From Gammaproteobacteria bacterium (lineage in GTDB: Bacteria; Pseudomonadota; Gammaproteobacteria; Steroidobacterales; Steroidobacteraceae), in assembly GCA_011391405.1 (NCBI GenBank), contig JAABQQ010000111.1, positions 37,788 to 101,787 on the forward strand: a DNA stretch of 64,000 bases, read 5' to 3'. Both the position numbers and the translations under genes were made by a program. Positions within the stretch are counted from its first letter, which is position 1, and each line of letters begins with the position of its first letter. The notes under the pieces are model-generated. The model ran no database searches. It was given only the letters and a program-made list of their open reading frames with translations, and was not told the DNA's origin. Below, one piece after another: positions 25,968-40,118 of the stretch.

Positions 25968-28163
25968 TTAACCCTGACGTGCCACAGCGCGCGCGTTTGC
26001 AACGTCCCGCAGCAGCGCCCGAACGGACTCGCGACCGAAGATCTCGTCGATCCGGCAGGTCATCTTGCGCTGCCAGTTGGCATGCTCTTCGTTGGTGCCG
26101 GGCACGTTGATCGGGTCCGGCATGCCGATGAGGTCCTCGGCCTGGAGGACCACCAGGGCGGACGCGGTTCGCGCGAGATACACCTGGATCGCGTGCGCGA
26201 GCGCATCGGTGTACGCGTCCGGCGCCGACGAGGCTGCGGCCGGCTTCAGCCCGTCAGCCTCGAGCGCAACCAGTAATGCATGCCGGTCGCGCACGCGCTC
26301 GTCCGCCACGTGCTGGCGGGTTTCCTCGTTCGGATAGAGCGCCAGGCGCTGGCGCAGGTCGATGTCGCCGCCCGACCAGTAGCCGCGCAGGGTCGGCAGG
26401 TCGTGCGTCGTGACCGTCGCTATCGCACGGCGCGGATATTCACCGGGTGCGATGAAGCTGCCATCGGCGCGCTTTGCAAACAGCAGCACGCGGTACGAGT
26501 ACACGGCGCGTTCGTCCATCGCATGCGACATCTCGGGCGGCACGGTGCCGAGGTCTTCGCCGATGACGAGGCAGCCGTGCCGCTCGCTTTCGAGCACCAG
26601 CACCGACATCAAGTCGTCGAGCGGATAGTGCACGTAGCCGCCGGCGATCGAGCCGAGGCCGACCGGAACCCACCACTGGCGGAACAGCGCCATCACGTGG
26701 TCGAGCCTTAACGCACCAAAGTGCCGCATGTTCGCCGCGACGAGGTTGCGGAACGGCCGGTACTGCTCCGCCATCAGCACGTTCGGATCCTGCGGCGGAA
26801 TGCCCCAGTCCTGGCCCTTGAGCGCAAGCGCATCGGGTGGAGCGCCGACGCCGGCCCCCTTGCGATAGAGCGCCTGGTCGGACCACGTCTCGGATCCGCT
26901 CGGGTTCACGCCCACGGCGTAATCGCCGTAAAGCCCGATCGGCATGCCGAGCTTGCGGCCGAGCGCTTGCACCTCGCCCAGTTGCTCGTCGGCAAGCCAC
27001 TGCAGCCAGGCATGAAACTCGACCAGGCCCGCGTGCGCCTGCTCGAAAGCCTGAACGCCGGGGTGCGCCGGTTCGCGCAGTTCCTCGGGCCACATCGGCC
27101 AGCCCCAGTAGCGGTGACCATCGACGGCACGCATGTGTTCGTCGATGGCGTCGTGCAGCGCATGCCGGCGCAGCGATTCGCCGCGTTCGGCGCGGTAGGC
27201 CTGGAACTGCGCGACGCGTACCGACGTTTGCGCTGACTGGTCGCGACGGAAGTGCGCGTGCAGCAGTTTCAGGATGCGCAGCTTCGCCTGCGCCACGCCG
27301 GGGTAGTCCACGCAGGGCGTCGCGCGCAGGCGTGCGAGCTCAGCCTGGAATCCGGCGGCACGCACGGTCGCCTGTGCCTCGACACAGTGTCCGAACTCCG
27401 CAACGCGCTCAATCGCAATGTAGAGCACGTTCAGGAAGTGCCGTGTCGAAGGACTGTACGGGCTGAATTGCCACGGATTGCCAGGGAACAGCGCATGCAG
27501 CGGATTGAGGCCGACAAAGGCAGCGCCCTGCTCCGCGCACGCACGCACGACGGCAGCCAGGTCGGCAAAGTCGCCGATGCCCCAGTTCTGGTCCGAGCGC
27601 AATGTGTAGAGCTGCACCGCCACGCCCCACAGCCGCCCGCCATCGTGCAGGACCCTGGGTTCATGACAGGCCAGCGGCGCCACGACGAGTGCACAGGTTT
27701 CGCTCGCACCGCCGTCGAGTGCGACGTGCAGCGTGTGATAGCCGTGCGGCAAGTTGCCGGGCAGCGGCAGGTCGCGCCGTGTCAGCCAGCGGCCGTCGAC
27801 TTCGCGCCGCTCGTGTTCCGGCAGTTCCTCGGCGCGCACGCGACCGCTGATTTCGTTGCCGCCTTCGGTGGCGATGCGCCAGGCGAGTTCTCGCGCGAGC
27901 GAATCCGCCGGTACCGCAAGTGTCACGCCGTTGCGGTGCGGATGCACGACCGCCACGGGTGGCAACAGCGAACGCAGTCGCCCGGTTTCGCATTCGTGCA
28001 ATTCGCGCTCGATCGCCGCTGCATCGGACGTGGCGCAACCCATCGCCGCCAGGATCGCCGTCTTGGTTTCACGGCTGATGTGCAGCAGTTCGCCACGATA
28101 ATTGTGGTATGCGTCGCCGATACCGCGCTGCCTGGCGAGTTGATCGAGCAATGAGTCGAGCAT
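25968..28163 (-). CDS. malQ: 4-alpha-glucanotransferase (amylomaltase, GH77)
   Basis: A 731-residue cytoplasmic GH77 enzyme that transfers maltooligosyl units between alpha-1,4-glucans, releasing glucose and longer chains. An N-terminal extension of about 160 residues, as in the E. coli-type long form, precedes the barrel (WGVAVQLYTLRSDQNWGIGDF). The catalytic Asp is at about 488 in LRLDHVMALF, the acid/base Glu in VIGEDLGTVP, and the third acid in TTHDLPTLRGYW. It supplies substrates for GlgP. It is the last enzyme gene of the glgP-glgB-glgX-malQ series, 69 bases after glgX. Confidence 0.95.
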   Translation of the reverse strand: MLDSLLDQLARQRGIGDAYHNYRGELLHISRETKTAILAAMGCATSDAAAIERELHECETGRLRSLLPPVAVVHPHRNGVTLAVPADSLARELAWRIATEGGNEISGRVRAEELPEHERREVDGRWLTRRDLPLPGNLPHGYHTLHVALDGGASETCALVVAPLACHEPRVLHDGGRLWGVAVQLYTLRSDQNWGIGDFADLAAVVRACAEQGAAFVGLNPLHALFPGNPWQFSPYSPSTRHFLNVLYIAIERVAEFGHCVEAQATVRAAGFQAELARLRATPCVDYPGVAQAKLRILKLLHAHFRRDQSAQTSVRVAQFQAYRAERGESLRRHALHDAIDEHMRAVDGHRYWGWPMWPEELREPAHPGVQAFEQAHAGLVEFHAWLQWLADEQLGEVQALGRKLGMPIGLYGDYAVGVNPSGSETWSDQALYRKGAGVGAPPDALALKGQDWGIPPQDPNVLMAEQYRPFRNLVAANMRHFGALRLDHVMALFRQWWVPVGLGSIAGGYVHYPLDDLMSVLVLESERHGCLVIGEDLGTVPPEMSHAMDERAVYSYRVLLFAKRADGSFIAPGEYPRRAIATVTTHDLPTLRGYWSGGDIDLRQRLALYPNEETRQHVADERVRDRHALLVALEADGLKPAAASSAPDAYTDALAHAIQVYLARTASALVVLQAEDLIGMPDPINVPGTNEEHANWQRKMTCRIDEIFGRESVRALLRDVANARAVARQG

Positions 28164-28232
28164 GCGATACCGTCCGGTTGGCGGTCGCGACGATGCCTTA
28201 CGTCAGGGACCGCCGCAAGTGTGTTGATCCGA

Positions 28233-30380
28233 TCAGACGGCCCGTGATTCCAGCAGGACCGTGCTTTGTGGCTGCAGCGCAAGCCGCGTTCCGGCCGCAA
28301 GACTGGCCATGGCGCGTGGCGTTTGTTCGTGACTGGTGTCGAACAGCACGCCCCAGGTCGAGCCTTCGGGTCCGGCCGGCAACGTCATCTGCGCCGGCGT
28401 GTCATCGGCGTTGAAAACGATGAGCAGATCGCCACCGCGGGTACTGCGTGCCGCAGCGCCATTCAGCAGCACCGCGATCGAAGCCAGCCTGGAATCGTTC
28501 CAGTCAGACTCGGTCATCTCGCGCCCGGACGGGTGCAGCCACGTCACGTCCCTGGTGTCTGCGCCGCGCAGCGTGCCCTTCAGAAACGTGTCGCGACGCA
28601 GCCAGAGTCGCGACTTGCGCAGGTCGATCAGGCGGCGCACGAACGCGATCAACGGCGCGTTACGCTCCGCAGCGGTCCAGTCGATCCAGTTGATCTCGTT
28701 GTCCTGGCAATAGGCATTGTTGTTGCCATGCTGCGTGCGACCGAACTCGTCGCCCGCCATCAGCATGGGCACTCCCTGTGACAGGAACACGGTCGCGAGC
28801 AGGTTGCGGGCCTGGCGCGCGCGCGTTGCAAGAATCACTGGATCGTCCGTCGGACCCTGGATACCGTAATTTGCGCTCAAGTTGTGCGCGTGACCGTCGC
28901 GGTTGCCCTCGAGGTTCGCCTCGTTGTGACGATCGCTGTAGGTCACGGTGTCGTGCAGCGTGAAGCCGTCGTGCGCAGCGATGTAATTGACGCTGGCCGT
29001 CGGCTTGCGGCCGCGCGCGCGGAAGAGATCGCTGGAACCGGCGAAGCGCTCGGCGAACGCGCCGACGAGCGGACGGTCGCCGCGCCAGAACGCCCGCACC
29101 GTGTCGCGGTAGCGATCGTTCCACTCGGACCAGCCGACCGGGAACGACCCGAGCTGGTAGCCGCCAGCGCCGACATCCCAAGGCTCCGCGATCAGCTTGA
29201 GGTAGGCGAGCTGCGGATCGGCGCGCAGCGCCGCGAAGAACGGCGCCGCGCGGCTGAACCCGTTTGCGTCACGACCCAGGATCGGCGCAAGGTCGAAGCG
29301 GAAGCCGTCGACGCGCATGTCCGTGGCCCAGTACCGCAGGCAATCGATCACCATGGCGCGCACGGCGGGTTCGTCGAAGTTGATCGTGTTGCCACAGCCG
29401 GAAAAATTCACGTAATGCGCACGATTGTCGGCAGGCAAACGGTAGTAGATTGAATTGTCGAAGCCGCGCAGGCTCAGCGTCGGTCCGTGCTCATTGCCCT
29501 CGGCCGTGTGATTGAACACCACGTCGAGAATGACCTCGAATCCGGCCTGGTGCAGCGCGCGCACCATCGTCTTGAATTCGGTGACCGCATCCTCGACCGC
29601 GTAGCTGGGCTCGGGTGCGAACCAGGCGAGCGAGTTGTAACCCCAGTAGTTCGCGAGGCCGCGCTCGGCAAGGAACTGTTCGCTGACGAACGCCTGCACC
29701 GGCATCAGCTCGAGGGTGGTGACACCAAGCCGCTTGAGGTATTCGATGACCGCCGGTTCGGCGAGCCCCAGGAACTTGCCGCGCAGGTGCGGCGGCACCG
29801 CCGGGTGCCGCTGCGTGAAGCCCTTGACGTGCACTTCGTAGACGATCGTGTCGCGCCACGGCACGTTCGGTGAACGCACCTTCGCCCAGTCGAAACTGCC
29901 GTCGACCACTTCGGCGCGCGGCACGTGTGGCGCGCTGTCGTCGAGCGACGGCAGGTCGTCGCGACCACGCGCGGCACCGTGCAGTGACGGGTGCCACTCG
30001 AAGTTTCCACGCAGCGACTGCGCGCAGGGATCGACCAGCAGCTTCGAGGGATTGAAGCGCAGACCGCGCGCAGGATCGTAGGGCCCGTGCACTCGATAAC
30101 CGTACTGCAACCCCGGGCCGCCGAAACGCGCCGGCAGGAAGCCGTGCCACAGGTTACCCGTGCGTGATGGCAGCTCAAGCCGCGCGATTTCGTCGCGACC
30201 GCTGCCATCGTAGAGACAGAGTTCGACACGATCCGCGTGCGCTGAAAAGACTGCGAAATTCGTGCCGCGCCCGGTCCAGTTTGCCCCGAGCGGCTGGGGC
30301 GAGCCTGCCTCCAGGCGAGGCGCGCCCGTTGCGAGGTCCAGCGTCATGTCGTCTGGTGTGGCGGGGTCGAGCACGTCCAT
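28233..30380 (-). CDS. glgX: Glycogen debranching enzyme (isoamylase type, GH13_11)
   Basis: A 715-residue GH13 enzyme. An N-terminal CBM48-like beta-domain (LGANWTGRGTNFAVFSAHAD) is followed by the barrel with YEVHVKGFTQRHP, the nucleophile Asp in MRVDGFRFDLAPIL, the acid Glu in LIAEPWDVGAGGYQ, and AAHDGFTLHDTV. It hydrolyses alpha-1,6 branches left by phosphorylase on glycogen limit dextrin. The start is set at the ATG at 30380, seven bases after the glgB stop, in line with family N-termini; the track's longer frame runs antisense-like through glgB. No strong Shine-Dalgarno is seen, so coupling to glgB translation is likely. Confidence 0.93.
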   Translation of the reverse strand: MDVLDPATPDDMTLDLATGAPRLEAGSPQPLGANWTGRGTNFAVFSAHADRVELCLYDGSGRDEIARLELPSRTGNLWHGFLPARFGGPGLQYGYRVHGPYDPARGLRFNPSKLLVDPCAQSLRGNFEWHPSLHGAARGRDDLPSLDDSAPHVPRAEVVDGSFDWAKVRSPNVPWRDTIVYEVHVKGFTQRHPAVPPHLRGKFLGLAEPAVIEYLKRLGVTTLELMPVQAFVSEQFLAERGLANYWGYNSLAWFAPEPSYAVEDAVTEFKTMVRALHQAGFEVILDVVFNHTAEGNEHGPTLSLRGFDNSIYYRLPADNRAHYVNFSGCGNTINFDEPAVRAMVIDCLRYWATDMRVDGFRFDLAPILGRDANGFSRAAPFFAALRADPQLAYLKLIAEPWDVGAGGYQLGSFPVGWSEWNDRYRDTVRAFWRGDRPLVGAFAERFAGSSDLFRARGRKPTASVNYIAAHDGFTLHDTVTYSDRHNEANLEGNRDGHAHNLSANYGIQGPTDDPVILATRARQARNLLATVFLSQGVPMLMAGDEFGRTQHGNNNAYCQDNEINWIDWTAAERNAPLIAFVRRLIDLRKSRLWLRRDTFLKGTLRGADTRDVTWLHPSGREMTESDWNDSRLASIAVLLNGAAARSTRGGDLLIVFNADDTPAQMTLPAGPEGSTWGVLFDTSHEQTPRAMASLAAGTRLALQPQSTVLLESRAV

Positions 30381-30387
30381 CAGACTC

Positions 30388-32607
30388 TCAGTCGGTGAGT
30401 TCGAAGAACAGCGCGCCGAGCGGCGGCAGGTTGAGCCGGATGTGGCACGGGTAGCCCTGGCAAGGCGCCAGCTGCGACACGACGCGCTCCTGCTGATTGA
30501 AACCGGAGCCGCCGAAACGCGCGGCGTCCGTATCGAGCACCTTGCGGTACGTGCCCGCCTCGGGAACGCCCAGCCAGTAGGCCTCGCGCGGCACCGGCGT
30601 GCAGTTGAACACGCACAACAGCGGCGGCCGGTCCGGGTGCAGCGGCGAGCGGCGCAGGAAGGCGAACACGCTCTGGTCGCCGTTGTGCAGGTCGATCCAT
30701 GCGAATCCCGCGGGGTCGGTGTCACTGGCGTGCAGCACCGGATTTTCGAGATAGAGATGGTTCAGGTCGCGGTTCAGGTCGAGCAGCGCGCGATGCTCGG
30801 GCTGCTCGAGCAGGTGCCAGTCGAGCGAATGCTGCTCGCGCCATTCCTGCCATTGCCCGAACTCGCACCCCATGAACAGCAGCTTCTTGCCCGGGTGCGC
30901 CGTCATGTACGCGCGGAACCAGCGATAGTTCGCGCGCTTCTGCCACTCGTCGCCGGGCATCTTATCGAGCAGCGAACCCTTGCCGTGCACGACTTCGTCG
31001 TGCGAGATCGGCAGCACGAATTTTTCGGACCAGGCGTAGACGAAAGAGAACGTCACCAGCGAATGATGGAACCGGCGATGCACCGGATCGTGCTCGACGT
31101 AGCGCAGCGTGTCGTTCATCCAGCCCATGTTCCACTTGAAGTGGAACCCGAGCCCGCCGAGGTGCGCCGGTTGCGTGACGCCGGGAAACGCCGTCGATTC
31201 CTCGGCGAACGTCATCACGCCCGGGTAGTCCCGACCGACTGCAATGTTGAGCTGCCGCAGGAACTCGATCGCGTCGAGGTTCTCGCGGCCGCCGTACCGG
31301 TTCGGCACCCATTCACCGGCCTTGCGGCTGTAGTCGAGGTACAGCATCGACGCGACCGCATCCACGCGCAGGCCGTCGACGTGATACCGGTCGATCCAGT
31401 ACAGCGCGTTCGCCACGAGGAAATTGCGCACCTCGTGCCGGCCGTAATTGAAGATCTTGGTGCCCCAGTCCGCGTGCTCGCCGAGCCGCGGGTCGGAGTG
31501 CTCGTACAGGCTCGAGCCGTCGAAATTCGCGAGGCCGTGGTCGTCGCGCGGGAAATGCGCCGGCACCCAGTCGATGATCACGCCCAGGCCCGCCTCGTGA
31601 CAGCGATCGACGAAGGCCATGAAATCCTGCGGCGTGCCAAAGCGCGAGCTCGGCGCGTAGTAGCCGACCACCTGGTAACCCCACGAGCCATCGAACGGGT
31701 GTTCGGCCACACCCATGAGTTCGAGGTGCGTGTAGCCCTGGTCCTTCGCGTACGGGATCAGTTCGTCCGCGATCTCACGCCAGTTGAGAAACTGGGGCTC
31801 GCGGCCATAATCGCGGCGCCAGCTGCCGGGATGCACTTCGTAGATGTTGATCGGCTGCAGGTGATGCGGTGCGGTCTTGCGCGCATCGATCCAGTCCGCA
31901 TCGTGCCACTCGTAGCCGTCGAGCGCGGCGACGATCGAAGCCGTGCCCGGGCGCAGCTCCATCGCAAAGCCGTACGGATCGGACTTGAGCACGGTGGTGC
32001 CGGCCTTGGTGCGGATCTCATACTTGTAGAGCGTGCCCGGTCCGACACCCGGCACGAACAGCTCCCAGATCCCGGAGCCGCCGCGGGTCTGCAGCGCGTG
32101 CTTGCGGCCGTCCCACAGGTTGAACGGTCCGACCACGCTGACGCGTTCTGCGTTGGGCGCCCAGACGGCGAACCGCGTGCCGGACAGGCCGTCGAGTTCG
32201 GCAGGATGCGCGCCAAGCTTGTAGTAAATCGTGTAGTGATTGCCTTCGCCGAACAGGTACAGGTCGAAGTCGGAGAGCTGCGGCGCGAAGTAGTACGCAT
32301 CGTGCTTGTCCAACTCGACGCCGCTCGTGTAGCGAACGTGCAGCTTGTACGGCTGCAACGGGCGGCGGTGCGGTACGCGGCCCTCGAACAACCCCGCCGG
32401 ATGGATCGATTTCAGTTCGACTGCGGCCTCGCCATCCCAGTGCACGCTGACGGCCACCGCGTCCGGCTCGAGCACGCGCACGACGCACACCGGAGCGTCG
32501 TTCCTGCGTGCGAACTCGTGGTAGCCCAGCACCGAACGTGGCGCGGGGTGAAGCGCGTTGACCAGCGCGTCGATGTCAGTGGGCGAAAGAGTCGTGCGGA
32601 CGGTCAT
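30388..32607 (-). CDS. glgB: 1,4-alpha-glucan branching enzyme (GH13_9)
   Basis: A 739-residue branching enzyme of usual length. It has two N-terminal beta-domains (N1: SVLGYHEFARRNDAPVCVVR; CBM48: GTRFAVWAPNAERVSVVGPF). The catalytic barrel has INIYEVHPGSWRR, nucleophile Asp416 in GLRVDAVASMLYLDYSR, Glu in MTFAEESTAFP, and PISHDEVVHGKGS. It creates alpha-1,6 branches on linear glucans made by glycogen synthase or by MalQ. It lies between glgP (431 bases upstream, across a repeat-rich gap) and glgX (seven bases downstream). Confidence 0.96.
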   Translation of the reverse strand: MTVRTTLSPTDIDALVNALHPAPRSVLGYHEFARRNDAPVCVVRVLEPDAVAVSVHWDGEAAVELKSIHPAGLFEGRVPHRRPLQPYKLHVRYTSGVELDKHDAYYFAPQLSDFDLYLFGEGNHYTIYYKLGAHPAELDGLSGTRFAVWAPNAERVSVVGPFNLWDGRKHALQTRGGSGIWELFVPGVGPGTLYKYEIRTKAGTTVLKSDPYGFAMELRPGTASIVAALDGYEWHDADWIDARKTAPHHLQPINIYEVHPGSWRRDYGREPQFLNWREIADELIPYAKDQGYTHLELMGVAEHPFDGSWGYQVVGYYAPSSRFGTPQDFMAFVDRCHEAGLGVIIDWVPAHFPRDDHGLANFDGSSLYEHSDPRLGEHADWGTKIFNYGRHEVRNFLVANALYWIDRYHVDGLRVDAVASMLYLDYSRKAGEWVPNRYGGRENLDAIEFLRQLNIAVGRDYPGVMTFAEESTAFPGVTQPAHLGGLGFHFKWNMGWMNDTLRYVEHDPVHRRFHHSLVTFSFVYAWSEKFVLPISHDEVVHGKGSLLDKMPGDEWQKRANYRWFRAYMTAHPGKKLLFMGCEFGQWQEWREQHSLDWHLLEQPEHRALLDLNRDLNHLYLENPVLHASDTDPAGFAWIDLHNGDQSVFAFLRRSPLHPDRPPLLCVFNCTPVPREAYWLGVPEAGTYRKVLDTDAARFGGSGFNQQERVVSQLAPCQGYPCHIRLNLPPLGALFFELTD

Positions 32608-32631
32608 CCGGACGAGTCTAGCCTGCGAACA

Positions 32632-32656
32632 GGGGTTAGGGGTTGGGGGATAGGGG
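32632..32656 (+). other. Potential G-quadruplex motif upstream of glgB
   Basis: Four runs of at least four G separated by TTA, TT and ATA loops occur within 25 bases, only about 25 bases upstream of the glgB start codon. The G-rich strand is the template strand of glgB. The pattern meets the usual intramolecular quadruplex rule with short loops. A remnant of a simple repeat is an alternative. Confidence 0.6.
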
Positions 32657-32722
32657 TTAGTCGGAAAGGAGCGGCGATGAATTCGATTTCATGGGCGCGG
32701 CGGCGCCAGTGCATTGCTGGTG

Positions 32723-32796
32723 GCGGTCGATCCGGGGTTGGTGCCGGATCGCGGAAAGGCAGACACGCGACCCGGCACCAACCCCGGACCGACCGC
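32723..32796. repeat. Conserved-loop palindrome, copy A
   Basis: 28-base arms (32723-32750 and 32769-32796) pair with only two mismatches around the 18-nt loop GCGGAAAGGCAGACACGC. The stem includes CCGGGGTTGGTGCCGG, which is not found in the C and D copies. The loop is identical, in reverse complement, to copy B and nearly identical to C and D. Confidence 0.8.
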
Positions 32797-32926
32797 TCCA
32801 ACAGCGCAGACACACGCACCACCATAACCCTGGAATCGACCGCCGCTATACGCCCCGCCACGCCCTTGCGCCGGCTGCTGCGGCAGGGCAGCGACATGGG
32901 ACCCGCCGTAGGTACTGACCACGGCG

Positions 32927-33008
32927 GCAGCCGGTCGATCCGACCTCTTGGCCGGATCGCGTGTCTGCCTTTCCGCGATCCGGCCAAGAGGTCGGATCGA
33001 CCGGCTGC
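32927..33008. repeat. Conserved-loop palindrome, copy B
   Basis: Perfect 32-base inverted arms (32927-32958 and 32977-33008) surround the 18-nt loop GCGTGTCTGCCTTTCCGC, the reverse complement of the copy A loop. The stem (CCGACCTCTTGGCCGG core) differs from copy A except at its inner and outer ends. It ends 30 bases from the glgP stop codon, so it may also act as a transcription barrier. Confidence 0.85.
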
Positions 33009-33038
33009 ACGCACTGAAACCCGGCGGGACAGTGCCCG

Positions 33039-35507
<2,469 letters not shown>

Positions 35508-35577
35508 GTAGTGACTCCGTACGCTTGCGCGGAATGGACCGCGTCTTGTTCTTGGACGACCAAGGCGCCGCGGCGCG

Positions 35578-36189
35578 TCAGAGCTTCTGCAGCGTCCGCT
35601 CGGCCACGATGCGCCAGCCCTGCGCTTCCCGGGCGAGCGTCAGCTCCTTGACGTACGCATCCTTGCCGAAGCGCTGCACGAACGTCACGACCTTGCGGTC
35701 GGGACCCGCGTCCTTCGTCTTGAGTTCTTCGAGTCGCGCGTCGGGCGGATCGCCGTTCGCGACCTGTTGCTTGCGGTCTTCGATGTAGGCCGTTGCCCCG
35801 CCATTCTCCGTCGATTGGAACTGCGGCGAGTAAAACGACGCGACCTGATCCGGTTTGCGGTTCGCCCACGCGGAGGCCCAGACGTACACGGCCTCTTCGA
35901 CCGAGCCGGCCATCACGGCCTTGGGCCCAAAATACGCGGGCGGCTGATCGAGGCACTTGGGTGCCGGATCGAGCTTCGCGGGATCGGGTGCCGCCGGCGG
36001 AATGGTCATGCCGCCGCTCAGACGCTCGCTGCCCGTCACGCCTTCCGGCAACTGCAATCGTGGACGTTCCTGCGCTGCGAGGTACTCCGGGTTGTCACCG
36101 CAGGGATTGCTGGTAGCGCAACCCGTCAGCGCGGCAACCGCCATGCCCGGCAGGATCAGCAAGCGAAGCGAAGTGCTCGAAACGGGCAT
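35578..36189 (-). CDS. Lipoprotein with NTF2-like C-terminal domain
   Basis: A 203-residue predicted lipoprotein. A short signal ends in the lipobox LTGC (LLILPGMAVAALTGCATSN), giving a lipidated Cys near residue 23. A proline-rich linker leads to a domain (AVYVWASAWANRKPDQVASFYSPQF ... KVVTFVQRFGKDAYVKELTL ... WRIVAERTL) that resembles the NTF2-like modules found at the end of L,D-transpeptidases and other envelope proteins. No catalytic residue is evident, so a binding or scaffolding role is likely. The ATG at 36189 was chosen because it starts the signal peptide. It lies upstream of glgP on the same strand. Confidence 0.72.
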   Translation of the reverse strand: MPVSSTSLRLLILPGMAVAALTGCATSNPCGDNPEYLAAQERPRLQLPEGVTGSERLSGGMTIPPAAPDPAKLDPAPKCLDQPPAYFGPKAVMAGSVEEAVYVWASAWANRKPDQVASFYSPQFQSTENGGATAYIEDRKQQVANGDPPDARLEELKTKDAGPDRKVVTFVQRFGKDAYVKELTLAREAQGWRIVAERTLQKL

Positions 36190-36330
36190 CGGCGGATCAC
36201 CGGGCGCTGAAAGCGAAGGGGTCGCATTGTAGCGTCCCCCCGCGCGGATGTGCCGCGCCTGCTGCATCTGCAACCGTTTTCATGCCGCCGCCGTCGTCCA
36301 GATCACGAAGCAGCGCTTTGCCGGAGATGC

Positions 36331-36966
36331 CTAGGCGCTGTATCCGCGCCGCGATCGCAGCACCTCGACCTGGTCGAGCTCCCACAAGTGCACTGGCGCG
36401 CCGCGGCGCACGAACATGCCCGACCCGGCATTGATGAACGAGCGTGCGAGCCGCTTGCGGTACCACTCGGCGGGACGGATGTGGACGTTTCGGTCCGTGC
36501 GACGCTTGTCGCAGTACAGCTCCCAGTCCTCGCGCGTCAGCGCGCCAAAATGCAGGACGCCCTGGCACAGGCGAGCGAGGTTCCGCAGGCCGGCAGCCGC
36601 GGGGCGCACCGGCAGGTATTGAAAGACGTCGTAACAGACGACGAGGTCGAACGGCCTGGACGGCTCGAACGTGGCCGCCGACCCCTGGATCCAGCCGTGC
36701 TTGTCACACAGGTACTGGCTGACTTCCAGGCCCGTGTACTTCGCCCTGGGAAAGTGCCGTAACAACTGGTCGCGCATCAGGCCCAGCCCGCACCCCACGT
36801 CGAGAATCGAACGCACCTGCAGCTCGCCGTGATTGGCGAACGCCGCGATCAGATCGGCTCGCCGGATCATCTCCTTGCTGGTCACGACCCGCGTCTTCGG
36901 GTTGAGGTAGAAGCGACGGAAAAAGGCTTCGCCGAACTGCTCGGCCGGGGCGGTTTTTTTTGGCAC
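36331..36966 (-). CDS. Class I SAM-dependent methyltransferase
   Basis: A 211-residue methyltransferase. Motif I is SILDVGCGLGLMRDQLLRHF (about residues 53-72), followed by the adenine-binding TGLEVSQYLCDKHGW and motif IV PFDLVVCYDVFQYLP. The acceptor is not identifiable. The C-terminal part (RPAEWYRKRLARSFINAGSG) is basic and aromatic. No close functional neighbour: a lipoprotein gene lies downstream and hsp20-lon is divergent upstream. Confidence 0.78.
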   Translation of the reverse strand: MPKKTAPAEQFGEAFFRRFYLNPKTRVVTSKEMIRRADLIAAFANHGELQVRSILDVGCGLGLMRDQLLRHFPRAKYTGLEVSQYLCDKHGWIQGSAATFEPSRPFDLVVCYDVFQYLPVRPAAAGLRNLARLCQGVLHFGALTREDWELYCDKRRTDRNVHIRPAEWYRKRLARSFINAGSGMFVRRGAPVHLWELDQVEVLRSRRGYSA

Positions 36967-37137
36967 GGTGAGTCGATATCCTGGCGCCGGGTCGCGGTCG
37001 GCTGGTGGTCTTGATTCGGTAGCTAAAGCATAAAGTATTTCTCGAATGAGCCGCCATCATTCGCGCTTTACTTAGTTTTGCCGAACAACGTAATGCTTCT
37101 GCTGCAAGCCTTGGCCTGGGCGCAGGCCGCGCGCCGG

Positions 37138-37164
37138 TTGCATCGCGACCAGACGCCCCCACTT
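37138..37164 (+). promoter_or_regulatory. Possible sigma-32 (heat-shock) promoter of hsp20-lon
   Basis: TTGCAT is followed 13 bases later by CCCCACTT, close to the heat-shock pattern CTTGAA-N13-CCCCAT-T, and ends 38 bases before the Hsp20 start. The downstream genes are classical heat-shock functions. The -35 match is only partial. Confidence 0.35.
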
Positions 37165-37201
37165 CGTGGTTCATGCAGCAATCAGACAGGCAGTCGCGAC
37201 G

Positions 37202-37615
37202 ATGAACCGACGCGAAATGCGCTCATGGATGTGGGCCGAAGCCGTAGACAGGCTCGACCAGGCCGACCGTCTGCAACGGCAGTTCTTTCGCCTGGCCGTG
37301 CAACCGGCCGACCGGCAACAGCAGCCCCGGTGGGAGCCGCCGGTGGACGTCTATGCGGGCACCGAGCAGGTGCTGATCGAGGTTGCGCTGCCTGGTGTCC
37401 CGGCGGATCGCATGGAGTTGATTCTCGGGCCGGGCGAACTGGTGATCCGGGGCGAGCGCGCCCTGCCGAACCGGCCGGCCGGCACGACACTCCAACGATT
37501 GGAGATTCCTTACGGACGATTCGAGCGCCGCCTGGCGCTTGGACCCGGGCAGTGGGCGCTGGTCGACCAACGCCTGGCCGATGGCTGCCTGCAACTGCTG
37601 CTGGCCCGCCGCTGA
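37202..37615 (+). CDS. Hsp20/alpha-crystallin family small heat-shock protein
   Basis: A 137-residue small heat-shock protein. The alpha-crystallin domain spans about residues 40-135: WEPPVDVYAGTEQVLIEVAL, GVPADRMELILGPGELVIRG, then the IPYGRFERRLALG strand. This matches the IbpA/HspC pattern, including the strand-7 signature region. The usual C-terminal I-x-I motif is absent; the protein ends QLLLARR, so oligomer assembly may differ. It lies 25 bases before lon in the same direction, and a possible heat-shock promoter lies upstream. The start could be Met1 at 37202 or a Met a few codons on. Confidence 0.8.
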   Translation: MNRREMRSWMWAEAVDRLDQADRLQRQFFRLAVQPADRQQQPRWEPPVDVYAGTEQVLIEVALPGVPADRMELILGPGELVIRGERALPNRPAGTTLQRLEIPYGRFERRLALGPGQWALVDQRLADGCLQLLLARR

Positions 37616-37640
37616 TGAACCCACGACTGGTGACGACCCC

Positions 37641-40046
<2,406 letters not shown>

Positions 40047-40118
40047 GCACCGCTGCGACGGGAGAGGTCGCACGAGCGCGGGTCGATGGCCTGCGATCCG
40101 GTGTTCTTTCTGGCGAGC

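Larger units (their letters stand above)
32608..33038. other. 431-base gap between glgP and glgB holding two long hairpins and a G-tract motif
   Basis: No convincing gene is present. The gap holds a G-rich four-tract motif next to the glgB start, and two conserved-loop palindromes (A and B, separate entries) separated by about 130 bases in which nothing clear was seen. Track ORFs crossing the gap change reading frame with the palindromes and have no recognisable domain. Because both flanking genes point left, glgB may be partly uncoupled from glgP here. Confidence 0.7.

Noticed and set aside
28233-30725. 830-aa version of GlgX
   Set aside because: The first 115 codons read through the glgB gene in another frame. 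The conserved N-terminus begins at 30380.
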